Source: Bartonella queenslandensis
GTDB lineage: Bacteria; Pseudomonadota; Alphaproteobacteria; Rhizobiales; Rhizobiaceae
Direction of reading: 5' to 3'
Assembly: GCF_018155095.1 (NCBI RefSeq)
Contig: NZ_NAAI01000004.1
Location: 62,001 to 126,000 of the forward strand
DNA: 64,000 nt
Shown here piece after piece: positions 31,102 to 42,001 of this stretch; position 1 is the stretch's first letter; each line of letters starts with the position of its first letter. The position numbers were made by a program, and so were the translations under genes. Under the pieces are notes generated by a model. The model saw only the letters and a program-made list of their open reading frames with translations, ran no database searches and had not been told where the DNA came from.

Positions 31102-32628
31102 TCAATCCATAGGGATCGTTACAAACCGTAACTCTCCATCAGGGCGCGCTACGATAAATAGAGCATTTTTACGTCCAGCTTCACGTAATTTATGAAGACG
31201 TTTTTTAGCTTCATCAATTGTTGTAATAGCACTCTGATTGATATCAACAATCACTTCACCAATGCGAATACGCTTTTTATCCGCTGCGCTATTTTGTGCG
31301 ACAGATGTCACGACGAGTCCTCGAAGTTTATCTGAAATTGAATAACGATGACGCAAATCTTCTGTCAGTTCAGATAATGTCATGCCCATCAATTGCATTG
31401 TCACACTTTTCGGCAGATCATTATTTTTTTGATCATCAACTTCTTCTTCTGTATCTTCATTGGCATCGGTCTCAATCAAACGTCCAAGCTTAACTTTAAC
31501 TTTTTTTTCTTGCCCATTCCGTAAAATAGTAACATCCACAACTCTTCCTTCTGAACTCTCCGCGACTAAACGCGGCAAATCACGTGCATGCTTAATTTTG
31601 GAATTCCCAAAGGAAAGAATAACATCTCCAGTTTGCAACTGACTATTATCGACATTATTTACTTCCGTCTGTTCTATTTTACCAGCCACCAATGCTCCTA
31701 CAGCACTGTCTAGTTTTAAACTTTTTGCAATATCCTCTGTCACCGGTTGAATACGAATAGCCAACCAACCACGTCTTATTTCTCCAAAATCACGCAATTG
31801 ATTAATAACAGAAAGTGCCATATCCGATGGAATAGCAAACCCTATACCGATAGATCCTCCAGAAGGGGAAACAATTGCTGTATTAATACCAATAACTTCA
31901 CCATTTCTATCAAATAACGGACCACCAGAATTGCCTCGATTAATCGCTGCATCTGTTTGAATAAAATTATCATAAGGACCAGCATTAAGATCACGGTTAC
32001 GTGCAGAAATAATACCAACCGTCACACTTCCACCAAAACCATAAGGATTACCAATAGCCATAACCCAGTCACCAATACGTGCTTTTTCTGAGTTGCCAAA
32101 ACGCACAGCTTTTAATTTTTTAGTTCCCGCCTCCACTTGCAGCAACGCTAAATCCGTTTTGCTATCCTTGCCAAGGAGCTTTGCCTTTAGTTTTGTACCA
32201 TCCGTAAAATTAACTTCAATATCATCAGCATCAACAATAACATGATAGTTTGTAACAATAATCCCTTTTTGCGCATCAATCACAAAACCAGATCCCAAAG
32301 AACGCACCTTTTGAAACTGACTATCTTTTTGGCCATCTTTGGGTGTAAAGAAATCACTAAAATATTCCTCCAACAATGAATCTTTTGGAATAACAGGCAC
32401 CGAAGTATTTTCATCCTGTTCAGTTCCTTCAACAGTCTGTGCCGTAGAAATATTTACAACCGTCTCCAAAAGCTCAGCGGCTAAATCAGGAATAGAAAGC
32501 AATCCCTTGCCTGTCTCTGCCCCCCAAGACAAACCCGTTGATCCTGATAGAAATAAAACCACACAAAAAATAACTCTTGTAATAAAAGATTTCAAAAACT
32601 CACTTTTACTCACGACACTACCATCCAT
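31102..32628 (-). CDS. degP: DegP/HtrA-family periplasmic serine protease (Do family)
   Basis: Periplasmic quality-control protease and chaperone for misfolded envelope proteins. Of 508 residues, about the first 37 form a signal peptide ending SWGAE. The trypsin-like domain shows the catalytic triad: His129 in IVTNYHV, Asp159 in SKTDLALL and Ser234 in RGNSGGPL. Two PDZ domains follow (about 280-370 and 410-500). It lies directly downstream of hflK-hflC on the same strand, 150 bases away, a common alphaproteobacterial grouping of membrane and periplasmic proteolysis genes. Whether it is DegP or DegQ by orthology cannot be settled from sequence reading alone. Confidence 0.93.
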   Translation of the reverse strand: MDGSVVSKSEFLKSFITRVIFCVVLFLSGSTGLSWGAETGKGLLSIPDLAAELLETVVNISTAQTVEGTEQDENTSVPVIPKDSLLEEYFSDFFTPKDGQKDSQFQKVRSLGSGFVIDAQKGIIVTNYHVIVDADDIEVNFTDGTKLKAKLLGKDSKTDLALLQVEAGTKKLKAVRFGNSEKARIGDWVMAIGNPYGFGGSVTVGIISARNRDLNAGPYDNFIQTDAAINRGNSGGPLFDRNGEVIGINTAIVSPSGGSIGIGFAIPSDMALSVINQLRDFGEIRRGWLAIRIQPVTEDIAKSLKLDSAVGALVAGKIEQTEVNNVDNSQLQTGDVILSFGNSKIKHARDLPRLVAESSEGRVVDVTILRNGQEKKVKVKLGRLIETDANEDTEEEVDDQKNNDLPKSVTMQLMGMTLSELTEDLRHRYSISDKLRGLVVTSVAQNSAADKKRIRIGEVIVDINQSAITTIDEAKKRLHKLREAGRKNALFIVARPDGELRFVTIPMD

Positions 32629-32778
32629 GACATGCCTTTAACCAAAGCCGTAAAGAGCCTTACTCAATTTATTATGCAAAATCCGTATGGCTTAGCACTC
32701 TCTTACATTCACCATAAAAACAAGCAGCTACAGAACATAGTTCTTATACGGAATAGTATCCTCAATACATCAGTTTTA

Positions 32779-33714
32779 CTATTCTCCACCGGACTTTGAA
32801 TCAGTTTTGCTCAAACTAGGACTCATTGTTGATGAAAGTTTTTTCTTTGCTTGCGGGGAATTTCGAAAATAAAAAAAGAAATCCTCATTTGGCGAAATGA
32901 CCATCGGCGTTTTCTCTAAATTCTTATACTGTTCCATCGCTAACCAAAAATCATAAAAAGATGGATTAGTTTCCCGTGCATTTAACAAAATGCGAATACT
33001 TTCAGCCTGTCCTTCACCGCGAGTAATTTCAGCATCACGCTTTGCAGCTGCCACGATTTCTTCATATTCACGGTTTGCTTCTGCCACAATACGATCTCTC
33101 TCTTGTTGACCTCGGGCCCGAATATTTTCAGCAGCAGCTTCCCGTTCAGCAGCCATTTGCCGATAAACATCTTCTGAAACAGCATCGGTTAAATCGGTTT
33201 TTCGAATACGCACATCAATAATAGTAATCCCCAGCGAACCTGCATCTATAGAAAATTGCCGTTGTACCTCAGCCATCATCGCGGCTCGTTCATCTGATAA
33301 GGCTGCTTTAAATTCTCGCTTACCATAAACAGCACGTAAAGCGTCAATAAACCGTGGTGCAAGATTTTCACGTGCAGCAATCTGTGGACGCCCAGAAGCA
33401 ATACGCTGTAAAAACAATTTTGGATCCGTAATACGATAAATAAAGAACGCATCTACTTCATAATAAGCACCGCCACGAACTTGCACCGATTGCGTAGGAA
33501 CATCGTAACGCAACAACCGATTATCCACCACAATCATCTTATCCACAAAAGGCATTTTAAAATAAATTCCAGGATTAGATTCTACCTTAACGATTTGTCC
33601 AAAACGCTTAATGGCGACTTGTTGACGAGGATAAACGATAAAAAATGACATCCATAAAATGATAAAAAAAATCATTATGGTACTAAAAACAAACAAAAAA
33701 CGAGACTGCTGCAT
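32779..33714 (-). CDS. hflC: protease modulator HflC
   Basis: SPFH/Band-7 membrane protein that pairs with HflK and surrounds the FtsH protease to control its access to membrane substrates. 311 residues: one N-terminal membrane anchor (about 7-27), then the Band-7 domain (FGQIVKVESNPGIYFKMPFVD) and a charged helical region (QMAAEREAAAENIRARGQQE) for oligomerisation. Its ATG overlaps the hflK stop in TAATG, so translation is coupled. Confidence 0.94.
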   Translation of the reverse strand: MQQSRFLFVFSTIMIFFIILWMSFFIVYPRQQVAIKRFGQIVKVESNPGIYFKMPFVDKMIVVDNRLLRYDVPTQSVQVRGGAYYEVDAFFIYRITDPKLFLQRIASGRPQIAARENLAPRFIDALRAVYGKREFKAALSDERAAMMAEVQRQFSIDAGSLGITIIDVRIRKTDLTDAVSEDVYRQMAAEREAAAENIRARGQQERDRIVAEANREYEEIVAAAKRDAEITRGEGQAESIRILLNARETNPSFYDFWLAMEQYKNLEKTPMVISPNEDFFFYFRNSPQAKKKLSSTMSPSLSKTDSKSGGE

Positions 33715-34862
33715 TATTTACGTCCTCCAGAAATATGAGAATCCAAGAGCGATACAGAACGTGCTGACGATGTTTTTGTTTTTTCTGATAAATTGTTACG
33801 CAGCAATTCGTTTAGAGGAAGATAAGGCACCGCTGGAGAATTAATTTGATCGAGAACCAATTTATTGGGTGAAGAGAAGAGACGCCCCATTGTCTCCATA
33901 TAAAGACGATAACGTGCAGCCTCTGGTGAAATCGCTGCCTCACGGGCTATGGCCTGAAAACGTTCAGCACGACCTGTTGCCTCTTCAACCATTTGAGCTT
34001 TTTCACCTTTCGCGATTTCCCGTGTTCGTGAAGCTTCACCATTTGCTAAACCAATCTTCGTAAAACGTACACGATTTCCTTCTTCAATCATTCGTCCCCG
34101 TTCTTGCTCTGCCTGCTGAACAGAATTAAACGCCGCAGCAACTTTGGTAGGAGGAGCAGCTTCACTGATCGATACACGGCTTATTTCAACCCCTAGTTGA
34201 TATTTATCTACTGTCAACTGGGTAATTTTTCTCACATCGTTAGCAACTTCCTCTTTTTTATCGCGTAAAACATCATCAACAGGTCTTGAACCAATGACCT
34301 CTCGCATTGCACTTTCAGCAACCTGACGAACAGTTCCTTCTTGATCATTCACATTGAATAAAAATCGTCCTGGATGTGAAATGCGATAATAAACAGAAAA
34401 GTTGACATTCACAATATTTTGATCACTCGACAGCATCAAACCTTCACTTTGTTGCCTCTGTCCAGTCTGTCCACCAATTGCAATTGTTTTTTCTGTTAAG
34501 GGCACTTTCATATAAGTCTCGATTGGCCAAAAGTGAAAATGCAAACCATCACCAATAATTCCTTCCTTAGGCACACCGAAACGCAATTCTACCGCTTGCT
34601 CATTTTGTTGAACAATATAAAGTGACTGATAAAGCAAAAAACACACAGCAAGCAAAAGAAACAAAACAAAAAATCCGCCTCGACTAAATTGTTTAAACTG
34701 ATCCTGCCCTTTACGCAAAATATCATCAAGATTGGGACCATTATTGCTACCATTACTGCCACCAGAACCAAAAAAATTCTTAGCTGATGTTTTTTTGTCA
34801 CCACTGTTCTTGTTTTTATCGCCACTCCACGGGCCACCACCATTTTGATTTGTCCAGGGCAT
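33714..34862 (-). CDS. hflK: FtsH protease activity modulator HflK
   Basis: Partner of HflC in the HflKC complex around FtsH. About 382 residues. The N-terminus is a Gly/Asn/Lys-rich cytosolic segment (NQNGGGPWSGDKNKNSGDKK), then one membrane helix (about 60-82), the Band-7 domain starting QQNEQAVELRFGVPKEG, and a long helical tail. I take the ATG at 34862, with GAGGTG just upstream; the GTG at 34868 lies inside that ribosome site. First gene of hflK-hflC with degP following. Confidence 0.94.
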   Translation of the reverse strand: MPWTNQNGGGPWSGDKNKNSGDKKTSAKNFFGSGGSNGSNNGPNLDDILRKGQDQFKQFSRGGFFVLFLLLAVCFLLYQSLYIVQQNEQAVELRFGVPKEGIIGDGLHFHFWPIETYMKVPLTEKTIAIGGQTGQRQQSEGLMLSSDQNIVNVNFSVYYRISHPGRFLFNVNDQEGTVRQVAESAMREVIGSRPVDDVLRDKKEEVANDVRKITQLTVDKYQLGVEISRVSISEAAPPTKVAAAFNSVQQAEQERGRMIEEGNRVRFTKIGLANGEASRTREIAKGEKAQMVEEATGRAERFQAIAREAAISPEAARYRLYMETMGRLFSSPNKLVLDQINSPAVPYLPLNELLRNNLSEKTKTSSARSVSLLDSHISGGRK

Positions 34863-34981
34863 TATCACCTCTTTAACTGACTACCATTCATTCAAATACA
34901 ACCATTCACTTAAAGCTTATAGGGTCTCTCTTATCTCAATTACGCAACCGATAACCCTTTTCCACTTCATATTAAAAAAAA

Positions 34982-35491
34982 TTATTTCCGCTTATAAACA
35001 ACAAAACGTGTCGGATGACTATCTTTATCTCCTTTTGGAATATCTTGTGTTTGCACAATAGTCCACTTTTCTTTATCAAAAATAGGAAAAAAACTATCAC
35101 CTTCTATAGAAGCTAAAACTTCTGTAAGGAATATTTTATCAGCAAGACTAAATCCTTGTTGAAAAATTTCACCCCCACCAATAATAAAAATTTCCTCTAC
35201 ATCATTTTGAGAAGCAACGCCTTTTGCAAGAGAACAAGCCTGCGATAAAGAGTGCGCAACAACAGCCCCTTCAGCACTGAAAGTACAATCGCGTGTAATG
35301 ACGATATTTGTGCGTCTTGGTAAAGGTCTTCCAATAGAATCCCAAGTTTTTCGCCCCATAATAATGGGTTTACCCAATGTCAACGCTTTAAAGCGTTGCA
35401 AATCTGTCGATAAATGCCAAGGCATTGCACCTTTACGACCAATAACACCATTCTCTGCAACAGCAGCAATTAAACAAGTGGAAATCGTCAT
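34982..35491 (-). CDS. folA: dihydrofolate reductase
   Basis: Reduces dihydrofolate to tetrahydrofolate with NADPH. 169 residues. Seen: [21 protein letters not shown] with the Trp of the M20 loop and the active-site Asp (about residue 31), then [18 protein letters not shown] and [10 protein letters not shown] for NADPH binding. Its start overlaps the thyA stop by ATGA. The two enzymes work in one cycle because thymidylate synthase produces the dihydrofolate that this enzyme recycles. Confidence 0.95.
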   Translation of the reverse strand: MTISTCLIAAVAENGVIGRKGAMPWHLSTDLQRFKALTLGKPIIMGRKTWDSIGRPLPRRTNIVITRDCTFSAEGAVVAHSLSQACSLAKGVASQNDVEEIFIIGGGEIFQQGFSLADKIFLTEVLASIEGDSFFPIFDKEKWTIVQTQDIPKGDKDSHPTRFVVYKRK

Positions 35492-36282
35492 ATGGCTACC
35501 GGTGCTTTAATATGGGGATGTGCTTCATAATTAAGCAATTCAAAATCCTCAAATTTAAAAGAAAAAAGATCTGTTACCGTTGGATTTATGCGCATACCAG
35601 GCAAAGCATTTGGTATACGAGACAATTGATATTTTGCCTGTTCAAAATGATTAGAATACAGATGCGCATCCCCCAGCGTATGAATAAAATCACCAACTTT
35701 AAGGCCACTGACTTGCGCAATCATCATCGTTAACAAGGCATAGGATGCAATATTAAATGGAACGCCTAAAAAAACATCTGCCGAACGCTGGTAAAGCTGA
35801 CAAGATAATTTACCCTCAGCAATGTAAAACTGAAAAAGACAATGACACGGGGGCAAAGCCATTTCCTCTATGAACGCGGAATTCCAAGCTGATACAATCA
35901 AACGACGAGAATCTGGCGTTTTCTTAATCATCGTTAAAAGATTATCGATTTGATCGATATAATGCCCATCAGGAGCAGGCCAAGAACGCCACTGATACCC
36001 ATAAACAGGACCAAGATCTCCCTTTTCATCAGCCCATTCGTCCCAAATAGATACACCATGCTCTTTCAACCATGCGATATTTGTATCGCCTTTAAGAAAC
36101 CACAAAAGCTCATAAATAATTGAACGTAAGTGTAATTTCTTCGTCGTCAATAACGGGAATCCCGCTTGTAAATCAAAGCGCATTTGATAACCAAAAACAG
36201 ATCGCGTTCCAACACCCGTTCGATCTGTCCGATCAATACCCTGATTTAAAACATGAGATAAAAGAGCAAGATATGATTTCAT
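35488..36282 (-). CDS. thyA: thymidylate synthase
   Basis: Methylates dUMP to dTMP using methylene-tetrahydrofolate. From the ATG at 36282 the protein is 264 residues, the standard ThyA length; the frame is open a further 22 codons upstream, but that extension has no family resemblance. Seen: [38 protein letters not shown], the catalytic Cys in [11 protein letters not shown], and the substrate-binding [18 protein letters not shown]. It is followed by folA with a 4-nt overlap. Confidence 0.96.
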   Translation of the reverse strand: MKSYLALLSHVLNQGIDRTDRTGVGTRSVFGYQMRFDLQAGFPLLTTKKLHLRSIIYELLWFLKGDTNIAWLKEHGVSIWDEWADEKGDLGPVYGYQWRSWPAPDGHYIDQIDNLLTMIKKTPDSRRLIVSAWNSAFIEEMALPPCHCLFQFYIAEGKLSCQLYQRSADVFLGVPFNIASYALLTMMIAQVSGLKVGDFIHTLGDAHLYSNHFEQAKYQLSRIPNALPGMRINPTVTDLFSFKFEDFELLNYEAHPHIKAPVAI

Positions 36283-36502
36283 GAGGTTATTATGTCCGAT
36301 TCTTTTTATTATAGAAAATAAAAACTGTAAAATCCGCACAAACATCATTTAAATCTTTTTCCGAAAACATCTTACACAAAAAATTATCATGATCTGACTA
36401 AATTTTTGATGCGAAAGATAAAATACTATAGACAGCTTCTAAGAAAATAACATAGAGGAATAATAAACAAAAATGAATGAACGTGAAATGAAGGGATCGA
36501 CT

Positions 36503-37810
36503 ATGGAAAAACAAGAAGCCTTAGCACCACATGATACAAGAAAGCGTGTTCTTTCGATCATATCGAGCGCATCAGGTAATCTGGTGGAATGGTATGATTT
36601 TTATGTTTATTCTTTTACATCTATTTATTTTGCCTCACAGTTTTTTCCTTCTGATGGTGATGTTGTTACTGAACTTTTAAAATCTTCCGTTGTCTTTTTT
36701 ATCGGCTTTCTTATGCGTCCGATTGGTGGTTGGCTCTTTGGTTTTATTGCCGATCGTTATGGTCGTAAACGCTCGTTACTTATTTCTGTTTTTATGATGT
36801 GTGGCGGTTCTTTCCTTATTGCCCTCCTTCCTACTTATGAAACAATTGGAACGACAGCAGCCGTTTTACTCGTTTTACTTCGTATGATCCAAGGACTTTC
36901 CGTTGGTGGTGAATATGGTACAACAGCAACTTATATGAGTGAAGTTGCTCTTAAAAAACGTCGTGGTTTCTTTAGCTCTTTCCAATATGCCACGCTTATT
37001 GGTGGTCAGCTTCTTGCAAGTCTGGTTATGTTTATTCTCGCCCTCTATCTCACAGAAGATCAGTTAAAAGCATGGGGCTGGCGTATTCCTTTTGTGATTG
37101 GTGGATGTGGCGCGATTGTTGCAATTTATCTGCGTCGTTCTCTTCATGAAACAACCACAAAAGAAAGTCGTTCTCAAAAACATACAGGTAGTCTTAAAGA
37201 GCTGCTACGTAATCACGGAAAAGCGTTCCTTTTAGTAATTGGTTTTACAGCTGGTGGATCGCTTATATTTTATACCAGCACAACTTATATGCAAAAATAT
37301 CTAATCACGACCAGCGGATTTGATAAACACACTGCTAATACAATAATGACAGCTGCACTGTTTGTGTTTATGTTACTCCAACCCATTTTTGGTTCTCTAG
37401 CAGACAAAATTGGCACAAAAGCTTCACTACTTATTTGGAGTACCCTTTCCATCATCTTCATCATTCCAGGTCTTAGAATTATAGGAAGCACCCATGACTC
37501 TTGGATTGCGCTCTTAATCGTTATTGGAATGTTGTGTATTTTGAGTTTTTATACATCCGTCTCTGGTATCGTAAAAGCAGAAATGTTTCCTGCTTCAGTA
37601 CGCGCTATGGGAGTTGGACTCTCTTATGCTATTGCCAATGCGCTCTTCGGTGGTTCCGCTGAAGCTGTAGCACTCGAGTTTAAAAAGCATGGATATGAAT
37701 CATACTTCCATTTTTATATAGCCGGCATGATGATCATAGCCTTCATCGCAATTTTCTTAATGCCAGATGCTCGTAAAAAAGGATATTTACAAGGAAACGA
37801 TATCCATTAA
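36503..37810 (+). CDS. MHS-family MFS transporter (ProP/KgtP-like), copy A
   Basis: Twelve-helix metabolite:H+ symporter of the MFS MHS family, relatives of which carry 2-oxoglutarate, citrate, proline or betaine. Seen: GNLVEWYDFYVYSFTSIYFA in helix 1, the MFS loop FGFIADRYGRKRSLL, and GLSVGGEYGTTATYMSEVA. The ATG at 36503, behind AAGGGA, gives 435 residues, the same as its two paralogues at 38648 and 40623, so I prefer it to the ATG at 36473. A hairpin terminator follows. The substrate cannot be assigned. Confidence 0.87.
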   Translation: MEKQEALAPHDTRKRVLSIISSASGNLVEWYDFYVYSFTSIYFASQFFPSDGDVVTELLKSSVVFFIGFLMRPIGGWLFGFIADRYGRKRSLLISVFMMCGGSFLIALLPTYETIGTTAAVLLVLLRMIQGLSVGGEYGTTATYMSEVALKKRRGFFSSFQYATLIGGQLLASLVMFILALYLTEDQLKAWGWRIPFVIGGCGAIVAIYLRRSLHETTTKESRSQKHTGSLKELLRNHGKAFLLVIGFTAGGSLIFYTSTTYMQKYLITTSGFDKHTANTIMTAALFVFMLLQPIFGSLADKIGTKASLLIWSTLSIIFIIPGLRIIGSTHDSWIALLIVIGMLCILSFYTSVSGIVKAEMFPASVRAMGVGLSYAIANALFGGSAEAVALEFKKHGYESYFHFYIAGMMIIAFIAIFLMPDARKKGYLQGNDIH

Positions 37811-37824
37811 CTTTTGATGTTAAC

Positions 37825-37853
37825 AAAAAAGCCCAGATTACTGGGCTTTTTTT
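37825..37853 (+). terminator. terminator after MHS transporter A
   Basis: AAAAAAGCCCAG-ATTA-CTGGGCTTTTTT. The same AAGCCC/GGGCTT stem follows the other two MHS genes. Confidence 0.9.
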
Positions 37854-37855
37854 AT

Positions 37856-38647
37856 ATCTGTTTTACAAAAGTTTAAAGCTTACAATTTTTTATTTTTATC
37901 CCTTCAAACACTTTAAAATTGTGTATCATCGTCTTTACGCTTAATAAAAATGCAAGCCGCTATCATTATACTCTTTGTTAGCGCTATACTATTTCCCTAG
38001 CCCTTATTACATGCTCTCTTGATACTTAAGATGGTTTATTAAGGAGATTTTACACACACCAGTCTTGCATATGTAATAGCCAATAGCACTGTTTTACGAC
38101 ACAATATCAAGTCGATAAACCAAAGAATATCACATCCTTACAAACACTCTCGTATAAAAATAATTTACCATGAAACAAAAAACTATATTTCCTTAAAAGA
38201 TCGTCAAAAGTGCACAATTTACGCAATATACCATAAGCCCAACGCAGCATTGACCGCTCTAGAAAAAATCTTACAGTGAAATCTCTGAACTTTAAGTGTG
38301 GAAGCCCATTCTTTTACCATTTCAGATTTTTCTCCTCTACAAAAGGATATAGTTATAAAATAAAAAACTATTTAGTGATTACTAAGCTTAGAAATTAAGT
38401 CATACCCTTAATACAATTCAATTCAAATTTACTTTAATTATTAATACTATAAATAGAATATATATTAATATAAATATTACTTATGCTTTTTAAATGATAA
38501 AAAAATCTCTTAAAAAATCTAAAGTATAACAGGTGGTCTTAAAGTGTTTTCCTAAGAAATTATCATGATACAATTGCGTTTTTATGATATACACTGTCAA
38601 TAGCTTTTACAAACAGAAAAGTTATTAATCTAAAAGGGGAACATTTC
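37856..38647. other. intergenic region between MHS copies A and B
   Basis: About 790 bases, AT-rich, without a supported gene. The final part holds the AAAAGGGGAACATTTC ribosome-site leader shared with copy C. Confidence 0.5.
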
Positions 38648-39955
38648 ATGAATAACCAAGCAACTTTAGATCCACATGATACAAGGAAACGTATTTTTGC
38701 TATCATATCCAGTGCATCAGGAAATCTCGTAGAATGGTACGACTTTTATGCTTACTCCTTTGCGTCGGTTTATTTTGCATCACAATTTTTTCCTAAAGAT
38801 GAAGATACTGTTATACAATTGTTAAAAACTGCCGGAATCTTTTTTATTGGCTTTCTTATGCGTCCAATTGGGGCATGGCTCTTTGGCTTCATTGCTGACC
38901 GCTATGGACGTAAACGCTCGATGCTTATTTCCGTTTTTATGATGTGTGGAGGTTCCTTTCTCATTGCCATACTTCCCACTTACAAAACCTTGGGAATAAC
39001 AGCAGCATTTCTTCTCCTTTTAGTCCGTATGTTTCAAGGACTTTCCGTTGGCGGTGAGTATGGTACAGCAGCCACTTATATGAGTGAAGTTGCACCCAAA
39101 AATCGTCGTGGACTCTTTGCTTCTTTTCAATATGCAACAACGATCTCAGGTCAACTTCTTGCGAGTTTTATAATATTTATTTTAGCCATTTACCTTAACG
39201 AGGATCAGTTAAAAGCGTGGGGATGGCGTATTCCTTTTGTCATTGGTAGCTTTGGAGCAATCGTTTCAATTTATCTGCGAAGCCTGCTTCATGAAACAAC
39301 AACCATCAAAAGCCGTTCTGAACAACACGCCGGTAGTCTTAAAGAACTTTTTTGCAATCATAAAAAAGCGTTCTTTTTGGTTGTTGGCTTTACAGCTGGT
39401 GGATCACTCACATTTTATACATACACCACTTATATGCAAAAATATCTGATTACAACCACTGGCTTTGATAAACAAACCGCAACAACGATAATGACTGCCG
39501 CTCTCTTTGTTTTTGTATTACTCCAACCGCTTTTAGGTTCTCTCGCCGATAAAATTGGAGCAAGAGCTTCACTCATTACTTGGAGTGTCTTATCCATTAT
39601 CTGCACCATTCCTGTCCTTAAAATGATTGGAAATGCCCATAATTCATGGACAGCGCTCTTCATTATTATCGGAATACTCTGTGTTATGAGTTTTTATACG
39701 TCTATTGCTGGTATCATAAAAGCAGAATTATTCCCTGCTTCAATCCGTGCAATTGGCGTTGGACTTGCTTTTGCCATCGGTAATGCACTCTTTGGCGGTT
39801 CTGCTGAATATGTAGCGCTTGGATTAAAAAATATGGGACATGAATCTGTTTTCTTTTTTTACATTGTCGGTATGATGATCATTGCCCTCATCTCTATTCT
39901 CCTTATGCCCGATATAGATAAAGGAGGATATCTTGATAAAGACCAACTTCATTAA
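38648..39955 (+). CDS. MHS-family MFS transporter, copy B
   Basis: Paralogue of the transporters at 36503 and 40623, 435 residues, with the same signatures (GNLVEWYDFYAYSFASVYFA, FGFIADRYGRKRSML, GLSVGGEYGTAATYMSEVA). The AAAAGGGGAAC site sits just upstream of its ATG. Sequence differences from copies A and C are spread through the C-terminal half, as expected for older duplicates whose substrates may have diverged. Intact. Confidence 0.87.
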   Translation: MNNQATLDPHDTRKRIFAIISSASGNLVEWYDFYAYSFASVYFASQFFPKDEDTVIQLLKTAGIFFIGFLMRPIGAWLFGFIADRYGRKRSMLISVFMMCGGSFLIAILPTYKTLGITAAFLLLLVRMFQGLSVGGEYGTAATYMSEVAPKNRRGLFASFQYATTISGQLLASFIIFILAIYLNEDQLKAWGWRIPFVIGSFGAIVSIYLRSLLHETTTIKSRSEQHAGSLKELFCNHKKAFFLVVGFTAGGSLTFYTYTTYMQKYLITTTGFDKQTATTIMTAALFVFVLLQPLLGSLADKIGARASLITWSVLSIICTIPVLKMIGNAHNSWTALFIIIGILCVMSFYTSIAGIIKAELFPASIRAIGVGLAFAIGNALFGGSAEYVALGLKNMGHESVFFFYIVGMMIIALISILLMPDIDKGGYLDKDQLH

Positions 39956-39972
39956 ACTTATTTACTGGATGT

Positions 39973-39999
39973 AAAAAGCCCATAAAATTGGGCTTTTTT
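39973..39999 (+). terminator. terminator after MHS transporter B
   Basis: AAAAAGCCC-ATAAAAT-TGGGCTTTTTT-type hairpin with T-run, just after the stop codon of copy B. Confidence 0.88.
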
Positions 40000-40622
40000 G
40001 TAATTATTTACCCCAAAACTTAATTTTGTATATTACAAAAACCCATTTTATTATCTTACTCTCCATAATGAAAAGTTATCGCACACTTTCTATGATCTTC
40101 AAAGATCATTTTCATAACATCTCGAATGATCATTGTCGTTTATCGTTTTATAGATCAAGTAAAAAAAACTCAATGCCGCAAGATTTTCTCATTTCTACCT
40201 TTTTTATATCATCCCCTCACAATGACACCTCTTGCAACACGTAAGAAGAATTAGTCTATGAGGAAAAATTATTTAATAAATTAATAAAATCGCGCATTGT
40301 AAATTGTTTAAAGTAAAAATTAAATTAATTTTTATAAATAATTTGCAATAGATAATTTATAATAAAATAAATATGGCTTGTTAATATAATAAATTTATTA
40401 ACTATTATTAAAATAACTTTAATATTTATTTTATATATTATTAATATGTTATTTAAAATATTAATAAAACTATTTATACTATATAATAAATAGCTAAAAT
40501 CTTAAAAATATTATTCTAAATATTTTCATAAAAAAATAACTATTATACACTTGAATTTTTCTGAAAATCGTAAAGAATTAAGTTTAGAAAATATGGATAT
40601 AAATCCAAAAGGGGAACAATTC
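40000..40622. other. intergenic region between MHS copies B and C with an AT-only tract
   Basis: About 620 bases without a supported gene. From about 40260 to 40540 the sequence is nearly pure A and T, like the tract at 16540-16960 between the duplicated permeases. Confidence 0.6.
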
Positions 40623-41930
40623 ATGGAAAATGGAACAATTTCAGCATCACAGGATGCAAGAAAACGCGTTTTTGCTATTATAGCAAGCGCATCAGGAAAT
40701 CTCGTAGAATGGTACGATTTTTACATTTACTCATTTGCATCAATTTATTTTGCATCACAATTTTTTCCTTCAAATGGTGATACGATTACGCCACTTTTGC
40801 AAACTGCAGGTGTATTTTTTATTGGCTTTCTTATGCGCCCTATTGGCGCTTGGTTTTTAGGATTTATTGCTGATCGTTATGGACGTAAACGCTCAATGCT
40901 TGTATCCATTTTTATGATGTGTGGGGGCTCTTTTTTCATTGCCATACTTCCCACCTATAAAACCTTAGGAATAGCATCAGCAATCCTTCTCCTTTTAGCT
41001 CGAATGATGCAAGGACTTTCAGCGGGGGGCGAATACGGTACAGCAGCCACTTATATGAGTGAAGTTGCTCTCAAAAAGCATCGTGGGCTTTTTGCTTCTT
41101 TTCAATCTGCCACGCTTATTACAGGTCAGCTTCTTGCCAGTTTCATTATATTTATTCTAGCATCTTATCTTTCTGAAGATCAGTTAAAAGCGTGGGGATG
41201 GCGTATTCCTTTTGTGATTGGTGGATTTGGAGCACTCATTGCGATTTATCTACGTCGTGCCCTCCACGAAACAACCACGAAAGAAAGCCGTTCTCAAAAA
41301 CACTCTGGTAGTCTTAAGGAACTTCTCACCAAACATACAAAAGCCGTTGTCGTGATTGCCTGCTTTGCATCAGGAGGATCACTCACATTTTACACCTTTA
41401 CGACTTATATGCAGAAATATCTGATCACAACGACCGGCTTTGATAAACATACCGCAACAACGATTATGACGGCTGTGCTCTTTATCTTTATCCTATTCCA
41501 ACCTATAGCAGGTATCATTGCCGATAAAATTGGAACAAAAACTTTACTCATCATTTGGAGTATACTCTCTGCCATCTTTACCTTTCCTGGACTCTGGTTA
41601 ATTGGTAACACCCATAGTATATGGATTGCTGTATGCGTCATTATTGGCTTGCTCTTCATTATGAGTATGTATACATCCATCTCTGGTGTGGTAAAATCAG
41701 CCATGTTTCCCTCTTCCATACGAGCATTAGGCGTTAGCATCTCTCATGCCATTGGGAACGCCTTATTTGGTGGTTCTGCTGAATACGTTGCGCTTGGACT
41801 AAAAAAGTATGGTTATGAATCACTCTTTTACTTTTACATAACCATCGTGATGATCATGGCTTTCATTGCGCTTCTCTTTGTCCCAAGTATGCGTAAAGGA
41901 GGACACCTCCAAGACGATGAAAAACATTAA
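40623..41930 (+). CDS. MHS-family MFS transporter, copy C
   Basis: Third paralogue, 435 residues from the ATG at 40623, behind AAAAGGGGAACAATTC. A longer frame from a TTG at 40551 is open, but the ribosome site and the matching length of the other copies favour 40623. Same helix-1 signature (GNLVEWYDFYIYSFASIYFA), LGFIADRYGRKRSML and GLSAGGEYGTAATYMSEVA. Probably a proton-coupled carrier for an organic acid or compatible solute. Confidence 0.87.
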   Translation: MENGTISASQDARKRVFAIIASASGNLVEWYDFYIYSFASIYFASQFFPSNGDTITPLLQTAGVFFIGFLMRPIGAWFLGFIADRYGRKRSMLVSIFMMCGGSFFIAILPTYKTLGIASAILLLLARMMQGLSAGGEYGTAATYMSEVALKKHRGLFASFQSATLITGQLLASFIIFILASYLSEDQLKAWGWRIPFVIGGFGALIAIYLRRALHETTTKESRSQKHSGSLKELLTKHTKAVVVIACFASGGSLTFYTFTTYMQKYLITTTGFDKHTATTIMTAVLFIFILFQPIAGIIADKIGTKTLLIIWSILSAIFTFPGLWLIGNTHSIWIAVCVIIGLLFIMSMYTSISGVVKSAMFPSSIRALGVSISHAIGNALFGGSAEYVALGLKKYGYESLFYFYITIVMIMAFIALLFVPSMRKGGHLQDDEKH

Positions 41931-41945
41931 CGCACTCTCATAAAT

Positions 41946-41976
41946 AAAAAAAGCCCGAGAAATTGGGCTTTTTTTA
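41946..41976. terminator. terminator between MHS transporter C and the DUF2853 gene
   Basis: AAAAAAAGCCC-GAGAAATT-GGGCTTTTTTT between convergent genes, usable in both directions. Confidence 0.88.
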
Positions 41977-42001
41977 TCATTATCGTAAATTTAATATTGT
42001 T

